Shown here: piece by piece, positions 8,802 through 18,381 of the stretch | How positions within the stretch are numbered: the first letter of the stretch is position 1 | How the letters are laid out: every line of letters begins with the position of its first letter | Assembly: GCA_963792895.1 (NCBI GenBank) | Contig: CAWBYA010000007.1 | Coordinates: 1,054,001-1,118,000 of the forward strand | Origin: UBA6912 sp963792895 | GTDB taxonomy: Bacteria; Actinomycetota; Acidimicrobiia; Spongiisociales; UBA5794 | DNA length: 64,000 bases | Direction of reading: 5' to 3' | Program-made: the position numbers and the translations under genes | Notes under the pieces: model-generated | Seen by the model: only the letters and a program-made list of their open reading frames with translations | Told to the model about the DNA's origin: nothing | Database searches by the model: none

Positions 8802-9965
8802 GTGAGGTGGTTCCGTCGCATCGCAGGTGCCTTCGTGGCGGTGGTAGCCGTTGTTGTCGTCGCGATGGCGGCCTGGGCGGTGGCGATCGGTCCGGACGCG
8901 ATGTGGCGAGTCATGACCCACGGCACCACAACGGTCTGGGACCACCTCGAGTACCCCGGGCGCACGACTGTTGCGAGTCCGGAGCCCCGGCCGTGGCCGA
9001 CCGGCACGGCCATCGAGCCGACGGTGACCCTCGAGGGACGTCCGCAGCCGATCGGGACGGTCCTCGAGGAGCAGGATGGCTTGGCGATGGTCGTCATCCA
9101 CGATGGCGAGATCGTCTACGAGTGGTACGCGCCTGGCCACGGACCCTCCGTGCCGACGATGCTGTTCTCGGTGTCGAAGTCGGTCACATCACTGCTCGTC
9201 GGCGCCGCTGTCGAAGATGGGCTCATCGCCTCGGTCGGCGAGCCGGTCACGGCGTATGTCCCGGAGCTCGCCGGCGGTGGGTTCGATGCGGTCACGATCG
9301 AAGACGTCCTCCAAATGGACACGTCTTCGACGTACGTCGAGGACGACAACCCTTTCGGCATCCATGTGGAGTTCAACTACACGTCGGACCTCGAGCACGA
9401 CATCGTGGGGCTGGCGGTCCGCGATCAACCGCAGACGACGTTCACCTACAAGTCAGGGGACAACGCCATCCTTGGCCTCGTTCTCCACCGAGTGCTCGCA
9501 CCGGAGTCGATCACCGAGTATCTCCAACGCCGCCTCCTCGACCCGCTCGGTGTCGAGTACGGCGGCGTGTGGTCGACCGACCACGAAGGCGGCCTCGAGC
9601 GGACCTGGTGCTGCCTCGCCCTCGCGGCGCGCGACTTGGCTCGTGTTGGTCAGCTGGTACTCGACGATGGACAGGTGGCTGGGCGCCGGGTCATCGCAGC
9701 GGATTGGCTGCGGGCGTCGTTCACCCCCGCCTACGAGCCGGCCGCGTGGCCTGCGGACTACGCGGAGTCGGCGATCTCCAACTACGGGTACCAGTGGTGG
9801 CTCGCGGGCGACGCAGAGCTCGCCCTCGGGAAGGACGGCCAGTACCTCTACGTCGATCCGGTCCGCAACGTGGTGATCGTCAGGACGGGCACGTCGCAAG
9901 GCGGAATCGGGTGGTTGGATCTCCTCCGAGAGATCGCCGGCGAGTTCGCGCCCTCGGGTCGATGA
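8802..9965 (+). CDS. serine hydrolase, class C beta-lactamase / 6-aminohexanoate-dimer hydrolase-like
   Basis: About 387 residues. It begins with a signal anchor (RWFRRIAGAFVAVVAVV) and is followed by a beta-lactamase-fold domain with S-V-S-K (MLFSVSKSVTSLL) as the catalytic S-x-x-K and YKSGDNAILG at the Y-x-S/N position. The C-terminal GKDGQYLYVDP stretch is typical of NylB-like esterases or amidases. I prefer the GTG at 8802, which puts the positively charged n-region at the start; an alternative TTG at 8733 adds 23 residues of unlikely sequence. It is convergent with the MFS gene. The substrate is unknown. Confidence 0.8.
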   Translation: MRWFRRIAGAFVAVVAVVVVAMAAWAVAIGPDAMWRVMTHGTTTVWDHLEYPGRTTVASPEPRPWPTGTAIEPTVTLEGRPQPIGTVLEEQDGLAMVVIHDGEIVYEWYAPGHGPSVPTMLFSVSKSVTSLLVGAAVEDGLIASVGEPVTAYVPELAGGGFDAVTIEDVLQMDTSSTYVEDDNPFGIHVEFNYTSDLEHDIVGLAVRDQPQTTFTYKSGDNAILGLVLHRVLAPESITEYLQRRLLDPLGVEYGGVWSTDHEGGLERTWCCLALAARDLARVGQLVLDDGQVAGRRVIAADWLRASFTPAYEPAAWPADYAESAISNYGYQWWLAGDAELALGKDGQYLYVDPVRNVVIVRTGTSQGGIGWLDLLREIAGEFAPSGR

Positions 9966-9982
9966 CACGAGACGGGTTCGGC

Positions 9983-11287
9983 TCAGCCCCGTCCACTCGC
10001 CAGACGAGAAGCTTCTGGGAGTGACCGCAGCCTGACCATCGCCCAAGTGCCGAAGGCAGGGCCAAGGGCGAGCACAGGGAACGCCCATTGCCATCCCCAC
10101 CACTCCGCCAGCACAGGAACGCCCCTGATCGTGATGACCGTGAGGAGGAACCCCAGGGCCGTCTGCAACGTGAGCGCAGTGCCGCGCTGGGTGTTGGACG
10201 CAGTCTCGGTGACCATTGCCGAGAACTGGGCGGAATCGGCAACGACGGTGAAACCCCAGACGAGGAAGAGCGCAACCACGAGAGCGGGGGAGCGGCCGAA
10301 GACGAATGGGGTCAGGATCGCCGCCGCGCCCGACAGCACCATCGAGGTGCCGGCGGCCAGGGTTCGTCCCCGCCGGTCCGCCCAAATCCCGAACAGCCAG
10401 GCACCGCTACCACCGATGGCGATGATGGCGAACGTCGCCACGGAGACGAAGCCCGCCCCGTAGCCGCCGGCCTCGGCTGAGGCGATCAAGAACGCGGCGG
10501 TCCATGTCCACATTGCGTAGAGCTCCCACATGTGTCCGAGGTACCCGTAGGTGGAAAGACGGACGCCCCGGTTGCGAACGATCGACGAGATGTGGCTCCA
10601 CGAGAACCGTTGCGAGGAGACCTCGAACGGCCCGTCCTCGACGGCCACTCCCATGATCCCCGCCGCTGCGACCGCCAGGAGCGAGGCTCCGCCGACAACG
10701 CCGCGCCAGTCGAACCCAAAGCCTCGGATCAAATGCGGTGAGGCGCTGCCGACCGTCAGCGCCCCCACCAGTACGCCGAGCGCCATGCCCCGGTTCCTCT
10801 GAAACCACCCCGCCATCACCTTGAGGCCGCTCGGGTACACGCCGGCAAGAGCGATCCCGGTGAGCGCTCGAAGGCCCACCGCCGCCGCAAACCGATCGCC
10901 GTCGAGCGCCAGCAATCCGGCGTTGGCGAGAGCGCCGACAAGCGCCGACACCACGAAGATGTGCCGGCTGTTGATACGGTCGGGAACACCGCCGATGGCG
11001 AGACCGAGCGCCCCAGCGACGAACCCGAGTTGCACGGACAAGGTGAGCCACGCCGTTTGGCCCGTTTCGAGGCCCCACACCTCCTCGAGCCGGGGTGCAA
11101 CCGCCGAGGCCGAGAACCACAGGCCGAGCGCCAGCACCTGCGCACCTGCGATGAGCCCAAGCGCCCGCCGCTGCGCTCTTCTTCCGTCGTCCTGGGCCAC
11201 ACCGCTGTCGAATCCGGTCACGTCATGCTCCGTGCGGTTGGGGTCCTCGTCGGCGCGAATTCCAGTCTCGTTGCGGCCTTGGACCAT
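9983..11287 (-). CDS. MFS family transporter
   Basis: A 434-residue protein with about twelve hydrophobic helices in two halves. The major-facilitator loop 2-3 signature is recognisable in GGVPDRINSRHIFVV, with a second copy in the C-terminal half, GIWADRRGRTLAAG. The charged 40-residue N-terminus precedes the first helix (ALGLIAGAQVLALGLWF). No clear ribosome site precedes the ATG at 11287, so the start is uncertain. The substrate is unknown and the neighbours give no hint. Confidence 0.8.
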   Translation of the reverse strand: MVQGRNETGIRADEDPNRTEHDVTGFDSGVAQDDGRRAQRRALGLIAGAQVLALGLWFSASAVAPRLEEVWGLETGQTAWLTLSVQLGFVAGALGLAIGGVPDRINSRHIFVVSALVGALANAGLLALDGDRFAAAVGLRALTGIALAGVYPSGLKVMAGWFQRNRGMALGVLVGALTVGSASPHLIRGFGFDWRGVVGGASLLAVAAAGIMGVAVEDGPFEVSSQRFSWSHISSIVRNRGVRLSTYGYLGHMWELYAMWTWTAAFLIASAEAGGYGAGFVSVATFAIIAIGGSGAWLFGIWADRRGRTLAAGTSMVLSGAAAILTPFVFGRSPALVVALFLVWGFTVVADSAQFSAMVTETASNTQRGTALTLQTALGFLLTVITIRGVPVLAEWWGWQWAFPVLALGPAFGTWAMVRLRSLPEASRLASGRG

Positions 11288-11302
11288 CGCCAGCGCCGTC
11301 GC

Positions 11303-11530
11303 CTACCCGCAACGAGCCAATACCCCCGCCGTTCGGACTGGTGAAAGTGCCAGAACGATGCCGCTGAGGAGCATGCCGAGGCCGAACTCGCGAAACGGGC
11401 CAAGCCAGGCGAACCACGCCGGTAGGTTGTCAACGCCCGCTGCGACTACGACGTACAGGACGAACTGGAGAGCACCTGCCATGAGGCCAAGCACTGTCAA
11501 TCCAATGAACGCCTTGGCCGTGGTCGGCAT
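11303..11530 (-). CDS. small hydrophobic membrane protein, unknown
   Basis: A 75-residue frame with two strongly hydrophobic segments (about residues 5-32 and 50-68) and a linker containing FREFGLGMLLSGIVLAL. That linker resembles repeated pieces of larger actinobacterial membrane proteins, so this may be a remnant of a bigger gene. It ends 15 bases upstream of the MFS start, so the two could share a transcript. A longer frame starts at 11611. No function can be assigned. Confidence 0.4.
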   Translation of the reverse strand: MPTTAKAFIGLTVLGLMAGALQFVLYVVVAAGVDNLPAWFAWLGPFREFGLGMLLSGIVLALSPVRTAGVLARCG

Positions 11531-11756
11531 CCTCAACGTTTGAAGCGGCAACCCCACTGCGCTCTGGACCTCGCCGCCCCCAACCGGCACCGTGACCACA
11601 GGGATCAGCATGTGTCGGGTCTGCGACGCTCGTTGCCGGAGCCTGACGTGCCCTCAGCGCAGCGCGGCGTGACCGCTCGCTCGCGTGGGATCCGTCTGCG
11701 GGTGCACATGCTCAACGTCGCACGGGGATGGCTGAGCTGAGGGCTGTGCGGATATG

Positions 11757-12435
11757 TCAGCCGCAGGCCGCGACGGCTGCCGCGTCGCGGTCGACGAGCC
11801 GGATCACGCGATAGCGCGGCTCGACTGCTCCCCGCGACCGAAGTTCGGCGAGAGCTTGGTTGAAGGGTTGGCGACTCGTGCCGAGGAGCTGGGCGATGGC
11901 CGACTGGGAGAGATGGATCTCGTCACACGCGTCAGCCTCATCCAGCAGCAAACCGGCCACCTGCTCGAGCACTGTGCGGTGCATCAACCCGAGAACTCGG
12001 CGCTGGGTTCGTTCGAGCTGGCTGAGACCGGCGACAAGCCACCTCAAGGCGATCACCGGGCGCTGGAGGAGCAGTGGGACGAGCCTGCCGCGATCCAAGC
12101 TGAGCGCCGTGACCCGATCGACGGCCCTTGCAGACTGGAAGTAGGGCTCGCTGCGGAACATGGCAATGTCGCCGATCACCGACCTGGGTCCGGCTCTGGC
12201 AACAACCAAAGGATCCGTGTGCGCCCCGCGGTACAGCTCCGTATGCGGCCGTGGCCGCCGCACCCTCGCGGAAGGATGCGTCCCCGGGTACTCGTCGACA
12301 TGGATCCGGCTTCCCCGACGGCCTCGAGATCGTCGGCGCTGAGGAGGAGTAGTCGGTGCGCCCGAATGCGCGCGGCAACCACGCGTAGTGCTGGACGTCG
12401 GTTGGCGTCGCCGGTTCAGGGATCCTGTCACTCAT
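11757..12435 (-). pseudogene. Crp/Fnr-family transcription regulator, frame-disrupted
   Basis: A cyclic-nucleotide-binding-type regulator can be read only by moving between three frames. The start MSDRIPEPATPTDVQHYAWL is in one frame. LLLLSADDLEAVGEAGSM and RGRILP follow in a second. FREGAAATAAY returns to the first. ELYRGAHTDP, VVARAGPRSVIGDIAMF and the rest are in a third. The intact C-terminal 120 residues include the helix-turn-helix LSQSAIAQLLGTSRQPFNQAL. Three frame changes within roughly 200 bases of the sensor domain argue for real decay, although multiple base-calling errors are possible. If expressed, only a fragment lacking a complete ligand domain would result. Confidence 0.65.
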
Positions 12436-12505
12436 CGTGGCTGCCACTGTCGAGGTCCCAGCCGCGACGCTCCTGTTGCAGGTGCGTCGGTGGCGGGCCG
12501 CCTCG

Positions 12506-13969
12506 TCATGAGAACGTCCTCGATTGCTCGTCCCGGTAGGTCTCGAGGAGGCGCAGCCAGACTTCGCTCAGCGTCGGGAATGACGGGATCGCATGCCACA
12601 GCTTGGCGAGCGGCACCTCGCCCACGATTGCGATGGTGGCGGCGTGCAGCAGTTCACCCACGCGGGGCCCGACGAACGTCGCGCCGACGATCACCTCGCG
12701 CGCACCGTCGATCACGAGCTTGCAGGTGCCCCGGTAGCCTCGGCCAAGCACCGCCGCACCTGCCGTGTGGCCGATGTCGTAGCTCACCGTCCGGACCTCG
12801 ATGCCCTTGTCGCGAGCTTGGCTCTCGGTGAGCCCAACAGCCGCAACCTCAGGACTCGTGAACACGACCCGCGGCGCAGCGACGATGTCGCCCCACGCAG
12901 CCGTGTCGAGCCCCGCGATGTGTGCCCCTGCGATGCGGGCTTGGTATTTGCCGGTGTGGGTGAGCAGTGACCGGCCGTTCACGTCCCCGATGGCGTACAG
13001 CCAATCCCCGGGCACGCCGGTGGCACGGAGCCGTTCGTCGACCTCGATGTATTCGCCGGCAACAAGGCCGACGTGGTCGACCCCGAGGTCGGTCGTGTTT
13101 GGTGCCCGACCGGTGGCGACGAGGACCTCGTCTGCCTCGACGTCGACGTGCTGTCCATCTTCGAGCTGTATGGAGGCCGTGACCGGACCGTCGGTCCCGG
13201 TACGCGCGATCGAGTTCGTCTTCGCCGAGGTGTGGACGGTGATGCCCATCCGCTCCAATGCCGCCCGCAACTCCTCGCCGGCGAACCGCTCTTCGCGCAC
13301 GAGAAGATGCTCGGAGAGCTCGACGACCGTCACCTCCGCACCAAGCCACTTCCAGGCCTGTGCCATCTCGACCCCCACGACGCCGCCGCCGATGACGAGG
13401 AGGCGGCTCGGCACATCCTTTGCTGTGGTGATGTCCCGGCTGTCCCAGACCCCCGCCTCGGCCAAGCCGTTGATCGGCGGGAATGACGCCTTTGACCCGG
13501 TGGCCACGACCACTGCACGGCGCACCTCGTATCGGGTGACGGCTCCGGCGTCGTCGGTCACTTCGACCAAACGCTCACCGGCAAGGCGGGCGTGACCGCG
13601 GATCAGGTCGACACCAACGCTCTCGAGCCATTCGACTTGTGACGTATCGTCCCAGTTCGATGCCAGAGCATCGCGGCGGCGCAACGTCTCGTCGACATCG
13701 ATGGTGCCCGATACAGCTTCCCGGCCGCCCGGCACTCTCTGCAAGGCTTCGAGCGCATCGCCGGGCCGGAGGAGCGCCTTCGACGGCATGCACGCCCAGT
13801 AGCTGCATTCACCACCGACGAGCTCGTGTTCGACGAGTCCGACTCGAAGGTCGCCACGGGCTGCGATGTCCGCAGCGTTCTCGCCGGCGGGCCCTCCGCC
13901 GATGACCAGCACGTCGTAGGTGGAATCGGGCATTGGCGGGCCGGGAGTAGTCCTGGTCGAGTCGCTCAT
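12506..13969 (-). CDS. FAD-dependent pyridine nucleotide-disulfide oxidoreductase
   Basis: About 487 residues in the dihydrolipoamide dehydrogenase / mercuric reductase / soluble transhydrogenase family. The FAD motif VLVIGGGPAGENAA is near the N-terminus. The redox-active disulfide has spacing C-x4-C in GGECSYWACMPSK. The NAD(P) motif VIGGGVVGVEMA is near the middle, then a second FAD motif YAIGDVNGRSLLTH, and a dimerisation domain at the C-terminus. The ATG at 13969 or one 36 bases later (13933) could be the start; neither has a strong ribosome site. The disulfide substrate is not predictable. It stands alone with no obvious operon partner. Confidence 0.85.
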   Translation of the reverse strand: MSDSTRTTPGPPMPDSTYDVLVIGGGPAGENAADIAARGDLRVGLVEHELVGGECSYWACMPSKALLRPGDALEALQRVPGGREAVSGTIDVDETLRRRDALASNWDDTSQVEWLESVGVDLIRGHARLAGERLVEVTDDAGAVTRYEVRRAVVVATGSKASFPPINGLAEAGVWDSRDITTAKDVPSRLLVIGGGVVGVEMAQAWKWLGAEVTVVELSEHLLVREERFAGEELRAALERMGITVHTSAKTNSIARTGTDGPVTASIQLEDGQHVDVEADEVLVATGRAPNTTDLGVDHVGLVAGEYIEVDERLRATGVPGDWLYAIGDVNGRSLLTHTGKYQARIAGAHIAGLDTAAWGDIVAAPRVVFTSPEVAAVGLTESQARDKGIEVRTVSYDIGHTAGAAVLGRGYRGTCKLVIDGAREVIVGATFVGPRVGELLHAATIAIVGEVPLAKLWHAIPSFPTLSEVWLRLLETYRDEQSRTFS

Positions 13970-14095
13970 CTTTGGTCGAGTTCCCTTCCGGTATCCAAGC
14001 GGTGTTCGTCGCAGCGCGATCGTGATGCACGCTCGCATTGCGTCATCCCAAACGCATGAGAACGTCAACCATCGCGACACTACGACGCAAGGCAC

Positions 14096-14376
14096 ATTGT
14101 CGGCTGTGTGACAGTCTGGTCACTGCGGCTCCGGTCGCCCACTCCGCTGAGTTGCCGGCGCCAGCCCGATCGCCGCGCCGAGCGATGCCCCAACCAAGGA
14201 CTCGGCGAGCGGCCCGCCCCACGGGAGGAGCGACGGCCCATCCAGCCGACCTCCCCTGGAGAGGGCAACGGACGTCGCTGCAGCAACGCCGGCGCCGAGC
14301 AACGCGGCGCCGGCGGGCATGTTGCGCCCCTGAGCGCTGCGCCCGGCCATGCGGCAACGATCACGGGAGCCAAGTG
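14096..14376. other. gap without a convincing gene
   Basis: Between the flavoprotein and the ABC remnant. A minus-strand frame at 14120-14350 encodes a 76-residue Gly/Ala-rich sequence with a weakly hydrophobic stretch, but it has no ribosome site, homology or partner. I see no promoter-like element I would defend. Confidence 0.3.
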
Positions 14377-14625
14377 GAAGGTCGTGCTCGGGGCTTGGTG
14401 AAGGAGTACCGGGGGTTGAAGGCGCTCGACGGAGTGTCGCTCACAGTGTCGTCTGGCGGGGTGCTCGGTGTGCTGGGTGCAAACGGGGCGGGCAAGACGA
14501 CGCTCATTCGATGCCGGCTTGGCCTGGTCGAGGCGACTGCTGGGATGGTCACGCTCTTCGGGGCGCCCCCAACCGTTCCGGTCCGCCGCACCGCCGCCTC
14601 GCTTTCACGTCGACTCCATGTGTGA
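14377..14625 (+). pseudogene. N-terminal fragment of an ABC transporter ATPase
   Basis: The frame reads LVKEYRGLKALDGVSLTVS, then the Walker A GANGAGKTT, then LFGAPP, and stops at TGA after a diverged tail. That is roughly the first 75 residues of an ABC-2 ATPase; the signature motif, Walker B and H-loop are missing, so it cannot hydrolyse ATP. It ends 10 bases from the convergent ABC exporter gene, which fits a rearrangement breakpoint. GTG 14398 could serve as a start. Confidence 0.6.
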
Positions 14626-14634
14626 GGATGACGG

Positions 14635-16653
14635 TCAGCCGCGCAGCGACGAACCCGCCGCCTGCGGGCCCGCCAAGACCGGCGTTGCCGGCGAGAGGAC
14701 GACATCGGGGCCGCTGAACTGGGCCTGGTAGAGGTCGGCGTATGCGCCTGCCTTCGCCATCAACTCGTCGTGGTTGCCCTTCTCGACGATGCGGCCGTCC
14801 TCCATCACGAGTATCAGGTCGGCGTCGCGGATGGTGGACAGGCGGTGGGCGATGACGAAGCTCGTACGATCCGTGCGCAGCGCCGCCATCGCGTGTTGCA
14901 CCAGCGCCTCGGTGCGGGTGTCGACCGAGCTGGTCGCCTCGTCCAGGATGAGGAGCGGCGGATCGGCCAGGAACGCACGGGCGATGGTGATGAGCTGCTT
15001 CTCGCCTGCGCTGATGTTGGCGCCCTCGTCGTCGACGATCGTGTCGTACCCAGCCGGCAGGCTGTGAACGAAGCGGTCGACGAACGTCGCCTCGGCCGCT
15101 GCGTGGATCTCGTCTTCAGTCGCGTCGAGGCGCCCGTAGGCGATGTTGTCGCGAATCGTGCCTTGGAACAGCCACGTGTCCTGGAGCACCATGCCGATCT
15201 TGGAACGGAGGTCCTCCCTTCGCATCTCGGCGATATCGACGCCGTCGAGCGTGATCCGGCCGCCGTCGAGATCGTAGAAGCGCATGACGAGGTTGACGAG
15301 CGTCGTCTTGCCTGCCCCGGTCGGGCCGACGATTGCGACCGTCTGGCCGGGCTCGACCGTCAGTGAGAGGTCGTCGATGAGCGGCTGGTCGTCTTCGTAG
15401 CGGAAGGACACATGCTCGAAGCTCACCCGGCCGCGAGCATCCTCGACCGTGCGCGGGCGGCTCTCGTCCGAGGGCTCCTCCTCGGCGTCGAGCAGCTCGA
15501 ACACCCGCTCGGCGGAGGCCACGCCCGACTGGAGGAGGTTGGCCATCGACGCCACCTGCGTGACCGGCTGGGTGAACTGGCGGGAGTACTGGATGAACGC
15601 CTGCACGTTGCCGAGGCTCAACGTGCCGCTCGCCACCCTGAGCCCGCCGAGCACGGCGATGATGACGTAGTTGAGGTTCCCGATGAACATCATGATCGGC
15701 ATGATCAGCCCGGAGAAGAACTGGGCTCCGAAACTCGCCTCGTACAGCTGCTCGTTCTCCTCCTCGAAGGCCTCCTGCGCCTCTTCTTGATGGCCGAACA
15801 CCTTCATGAGGGCATGACCGGTGAACGACTCTTCGACCTGGGAGTTGAGGGCCCCGGTGCGGCGCCACTGGTCGACGAACCTGGTTCGCGAGTGCTTCAT
15901 CACGATTGCGGCGATCGCCATGCCGGCCGGGATGGTGACGAGCGCGATGAGCGCAAGCTGCCACGAGATCGAGAACATCATGGCGACCACGAAGACGATC
16001 GTGAGGAGCGAGGTGAGTACCTGGCTCATCGTCTGCTGAAGGGTCTGGCCGACGTTGTCCATGTCGTTGGTGACCCGGCTGAGCAGCTCACCCCGTGGCT
16101 GGCCGTCGAAGTAGCGCAGCGGCACTCGGTTGAGCTTGTCCTCGACCTCGGCGCGCATCCGCAGGACCGTGTGCTGCACGACGTCGTTGAGGAGATAGCC
16201 CTGGAGGAACCCGAGCAAGGCCGACCCGACGTAGAGGGCGAGCACGATCAGCAGCACGGTGCGCAGTGCGGAGAAGTCGATTCCCTGCCCCGGGACGAGA
16301 TCGATGCCGGACAGGAGGTCGGCGACCCTGCCCTGGCCGGACGATTGCGCGGCGGCGATGGCCTGCGCCTTGGTCATGCCGGCGGGAAGCGATTTGCCGA
16401 TCGCTCCGGCGAAGATGATGTCCGTGGCGCGGCCCAGTATCCGGGGACCGATCGAGGACAGCGACACGCTGGCGATGGCAGCGAAGATGATGGCGATCAC
16501 CTTCGGCAGCTCAGGTCGGAGGCGGCGCATCAGGCGCTTCGCAGACGGGCCGAAGTCCATCGACTTCTGGCCGACCATCCCCATGCCGTGGGGACCGCGC
16601 TGCGGCGCCTGGATCCGTTCGGTCTCCTGCATCTTGCGTGGTGCCGAGCTCAT
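14635..16653 (-). CDS. ABC exporter half-transporter, second subunit (ABCB/MDR type)
   Basis: A 672-residue protein with an N-terminal six-helix exporter domain (about residues 35-370) and a C-terminal ATPase domain. The Walker A is GPTGAGKTT, the signature ISAGEKQLITIARA, the Walker B LLILDEATSSVD, and the H-loop FVIAHRLST. An unusually long extracellular loop follows helix 1 (around IIFAGAIGKSLPAGMTKAQA), as in TmrAB- or YheI/YheH-like heterodimers. Its ATG overlaps the intended TGA stop of the upstream subunit. It should form a heterodimer with that protein, under the TetR gene at the head of the operon. Confidence 0.9.
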   Translation of the reverse strand: MSSAPRKMQETERIQAPQRGPHGMGMVGQKSMDFGPSAKRLMRRLRPELPKVIAIIFAAIASVSLSSIGPRILGRATDIIFAGAIGKSLPAGMTKAQAIAAAQSSGQGRVADLLSGIDLVPGQGIDFSALRTVLLIVLALYVGSALLGFLQGYLLNDVVQHTVLRMRAEVEDKLNRVPLRYFDGQPRGELLSRVTNDMDNVGQTLQQTMSQVLTSLLTIVFVVAMMFSISWQLALIALVTIPAGMAIAAIVMKHSRTRFVDQWRRTGALNSQVEESFTGHALMKVFGHQEEAQEAFEEENEQLYEASFGAQFFSGLIMPIMMFIGNLNYVIIAVLGGLRVASGTLSLGNVQAFIQYSRQFTQPVTQVASMANLLQSGVASAERVFELLDAEEEPSDESRPRTVEDARGRVSFEHVSFRYEDDQPLIDDLSLTVEPGQTVAIVGPTGAGKTTLVNLVMRFYDLDGGRITLDGVDIAEMRREDLRSKIGMVLQDTWLFQGTIRDNIAYGRLDATEDEIHAAAEATFVDRFVHSLPAGYDTIVDDEGANISAGEKQLITIARAFLADPPLLILDEATSSVDTRTEALVQHAMAALRTDRTSFVIAHRLSTIRDADLILVMEDGRIVEKGNHDELMAKAGAYADLYQAQFSGPDVVLSPATPVLAGPQAAGSSLRG

Positions 16654-18381
16654 GCGACTTCTGCCTTGAGCTGGGACTCGACGATCTCGGCGTAGGTCGG
16701 GCAGGACTCGAGCAAGCTCGTCGTGGGTGCCGAGGCCGACGATCTCGCCGTCTTCCAGCACCACGATCTGGTCGGCATCGGTGATGGTGAAGACCCGTTG
16801 GGCGACGATCACGACGGTCGCGTTCGCCGTCACCGGAGCCAGCGCCCGGCGCAGCCGGGCGTCGGTGGCAACGTCCAGCGCCGAGAACGAATCATCGAAG
16901 AGGTATAGGTCGGGACGCCGGATCAGCGCCCGGGCGATGGCGAGACGTTGCCGCTGGCCGCCGGAGACGTTGGTGCCGCCTTGGGCGATCGGCGACTCGA
17001 GACCCTCCGGCATTGCCCGGACGAAGTCGGCCGCCTGGGCGATCTCGAGGGCCTCCCACATCTCCTCCTCGGTGGCGTCCGGCTTCCCGTAGCGGAGGTT
17101 GGAGGCCACGGTGCCCGTGAAGAGGTAGGCCTTCTGGGGGACGAGCCCGATCTTCGACCACAGCGTCTCGGCGTCGTACTCGCGCACGTCGACACCGTCG
17201 ACGAGGACGGACCCTTCGGTGGCGTCGAACAGTCGGGGAATGAGGTTCAGCAGCGTCGTCTTGCCTGCACCGGTCGACCCGATGATGGCGGTAGTGGTCC
17301 CGGGGCGGGCGGTGAAGGTGACGTTGCACAGCACCGGGGAGGCGGCGCCCGAGTAGGTGAAGCCGACGTTGCGCAGCTCGAGCTCGCCGTGGCCGGCCAC
17401 GCTCGTGACACCCTCGGCGGGTGGCACCACCGAGGTCTCCGTGTCGAGCACCTCGCCGATGCGGTCGGCCGAGACCGACGCCCTCGGCACCATCACCAAC
17501 ATGAACGTCGACATCATGACGGCCATCAGGATCTGCACCAGGTAGGACAGAAACGCGATGAGGGCGCCGACCTGCATGGCGCCGGCCTCGATCCTGACTC
17601 CGCCGAACCACAACACGGCGATGCTGGAGGCGTTGAGCACCAACATGATCACGGGGAAGATCCCGGCCATCCAGCGGCCGACGGTGATCGACACGTCGGT
17701 GAGATCGCCGTTGGCGGTGGCGAATCGCTCCGTTTCGAAGGGCTCACGAACGAAGGCGCGAATCACCCGGATGCCGGTGATCTGCTCCCGCATCACCTGG
17801 TTGACCGTGTCGAGGCGGGTCTGCATGAGGCGGAAGCCCGGGATCATCCGCGAGATGATGAATCCGAGGCTGACGACGAGCACCGGCACGGCCACCGCAA
17901 CCAGCCACGACAGGCCGACGTCTTCGCGCAGCGCCATGAAGACGCCGCCGACCATCATGATCGGGGCGGAGATCATCATCGTGAACGAGACGAGCACGAG
18001 CATCTGCACCTGCTGGACGTCGTTGGTGTTGCGGGTGATGAGCGACGGCGCCCCGAAACGATCCACCTCGCGGCTGGAGAACGAGGTGACCCGGCGGAAG
18101 AACCTCGCCCTGACGTCGCGCCCGAACGCCATGGCGGTCCTGGCGCCGAAGTAGACGGCGGTGATGGTGCAGGCGATCTGGATGATCGAGACCACCAGCA
18201 TCACCAGCCCGATCCGCATGATGTACCCGGTGTCGCCCGTCACCACGCCGTTGTCGATGATGTCGGCGTTGAGGCTGGGCAGGTACAGCGATGCGATCGA
18301 ACCGATGAGTTGCAGGACGATGACGATCCAGATCCACCGCGTGTAGGCGCCGAGGTGGTGGCGGAGCAGCCGGAGCAGCAT
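16650..18381 (-). CDS. ABC exporter half-transporter, first subunit, with a 1-base frameshift near its end
   Basis: About 577 residues: six-helix domain (from MLLRLLRHHLGAYTRW), then ATPase with Walker A GSTGAGKTT, signature VSGGQRQRLAIARAL, and a degenerate catalytic site LYLFDDSFSALD, where D follows the Walker B aspartate instead of Glu; the H-loop is replaced (VIVAQRV). This is the pattern of the degenerate half of heterodimeric exporters. As sequenced, an extra A at 16714-16715 shifts the last 25 codons and fuses this frame with the next gene. Removing it restores the ending ELLESCPTYAEIVESQLKAE and a TGA overlapping the next ATG. The start overlaps the TetR stop. Confidence 0.85.

Noticed and set aside
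14120..14350. 76-codon minus-strand Gly/Ala-rich frame
   Set aside because: No ribosome site, no family and no partner; weak hydrophobicity is expected of random GC-rich sequence.
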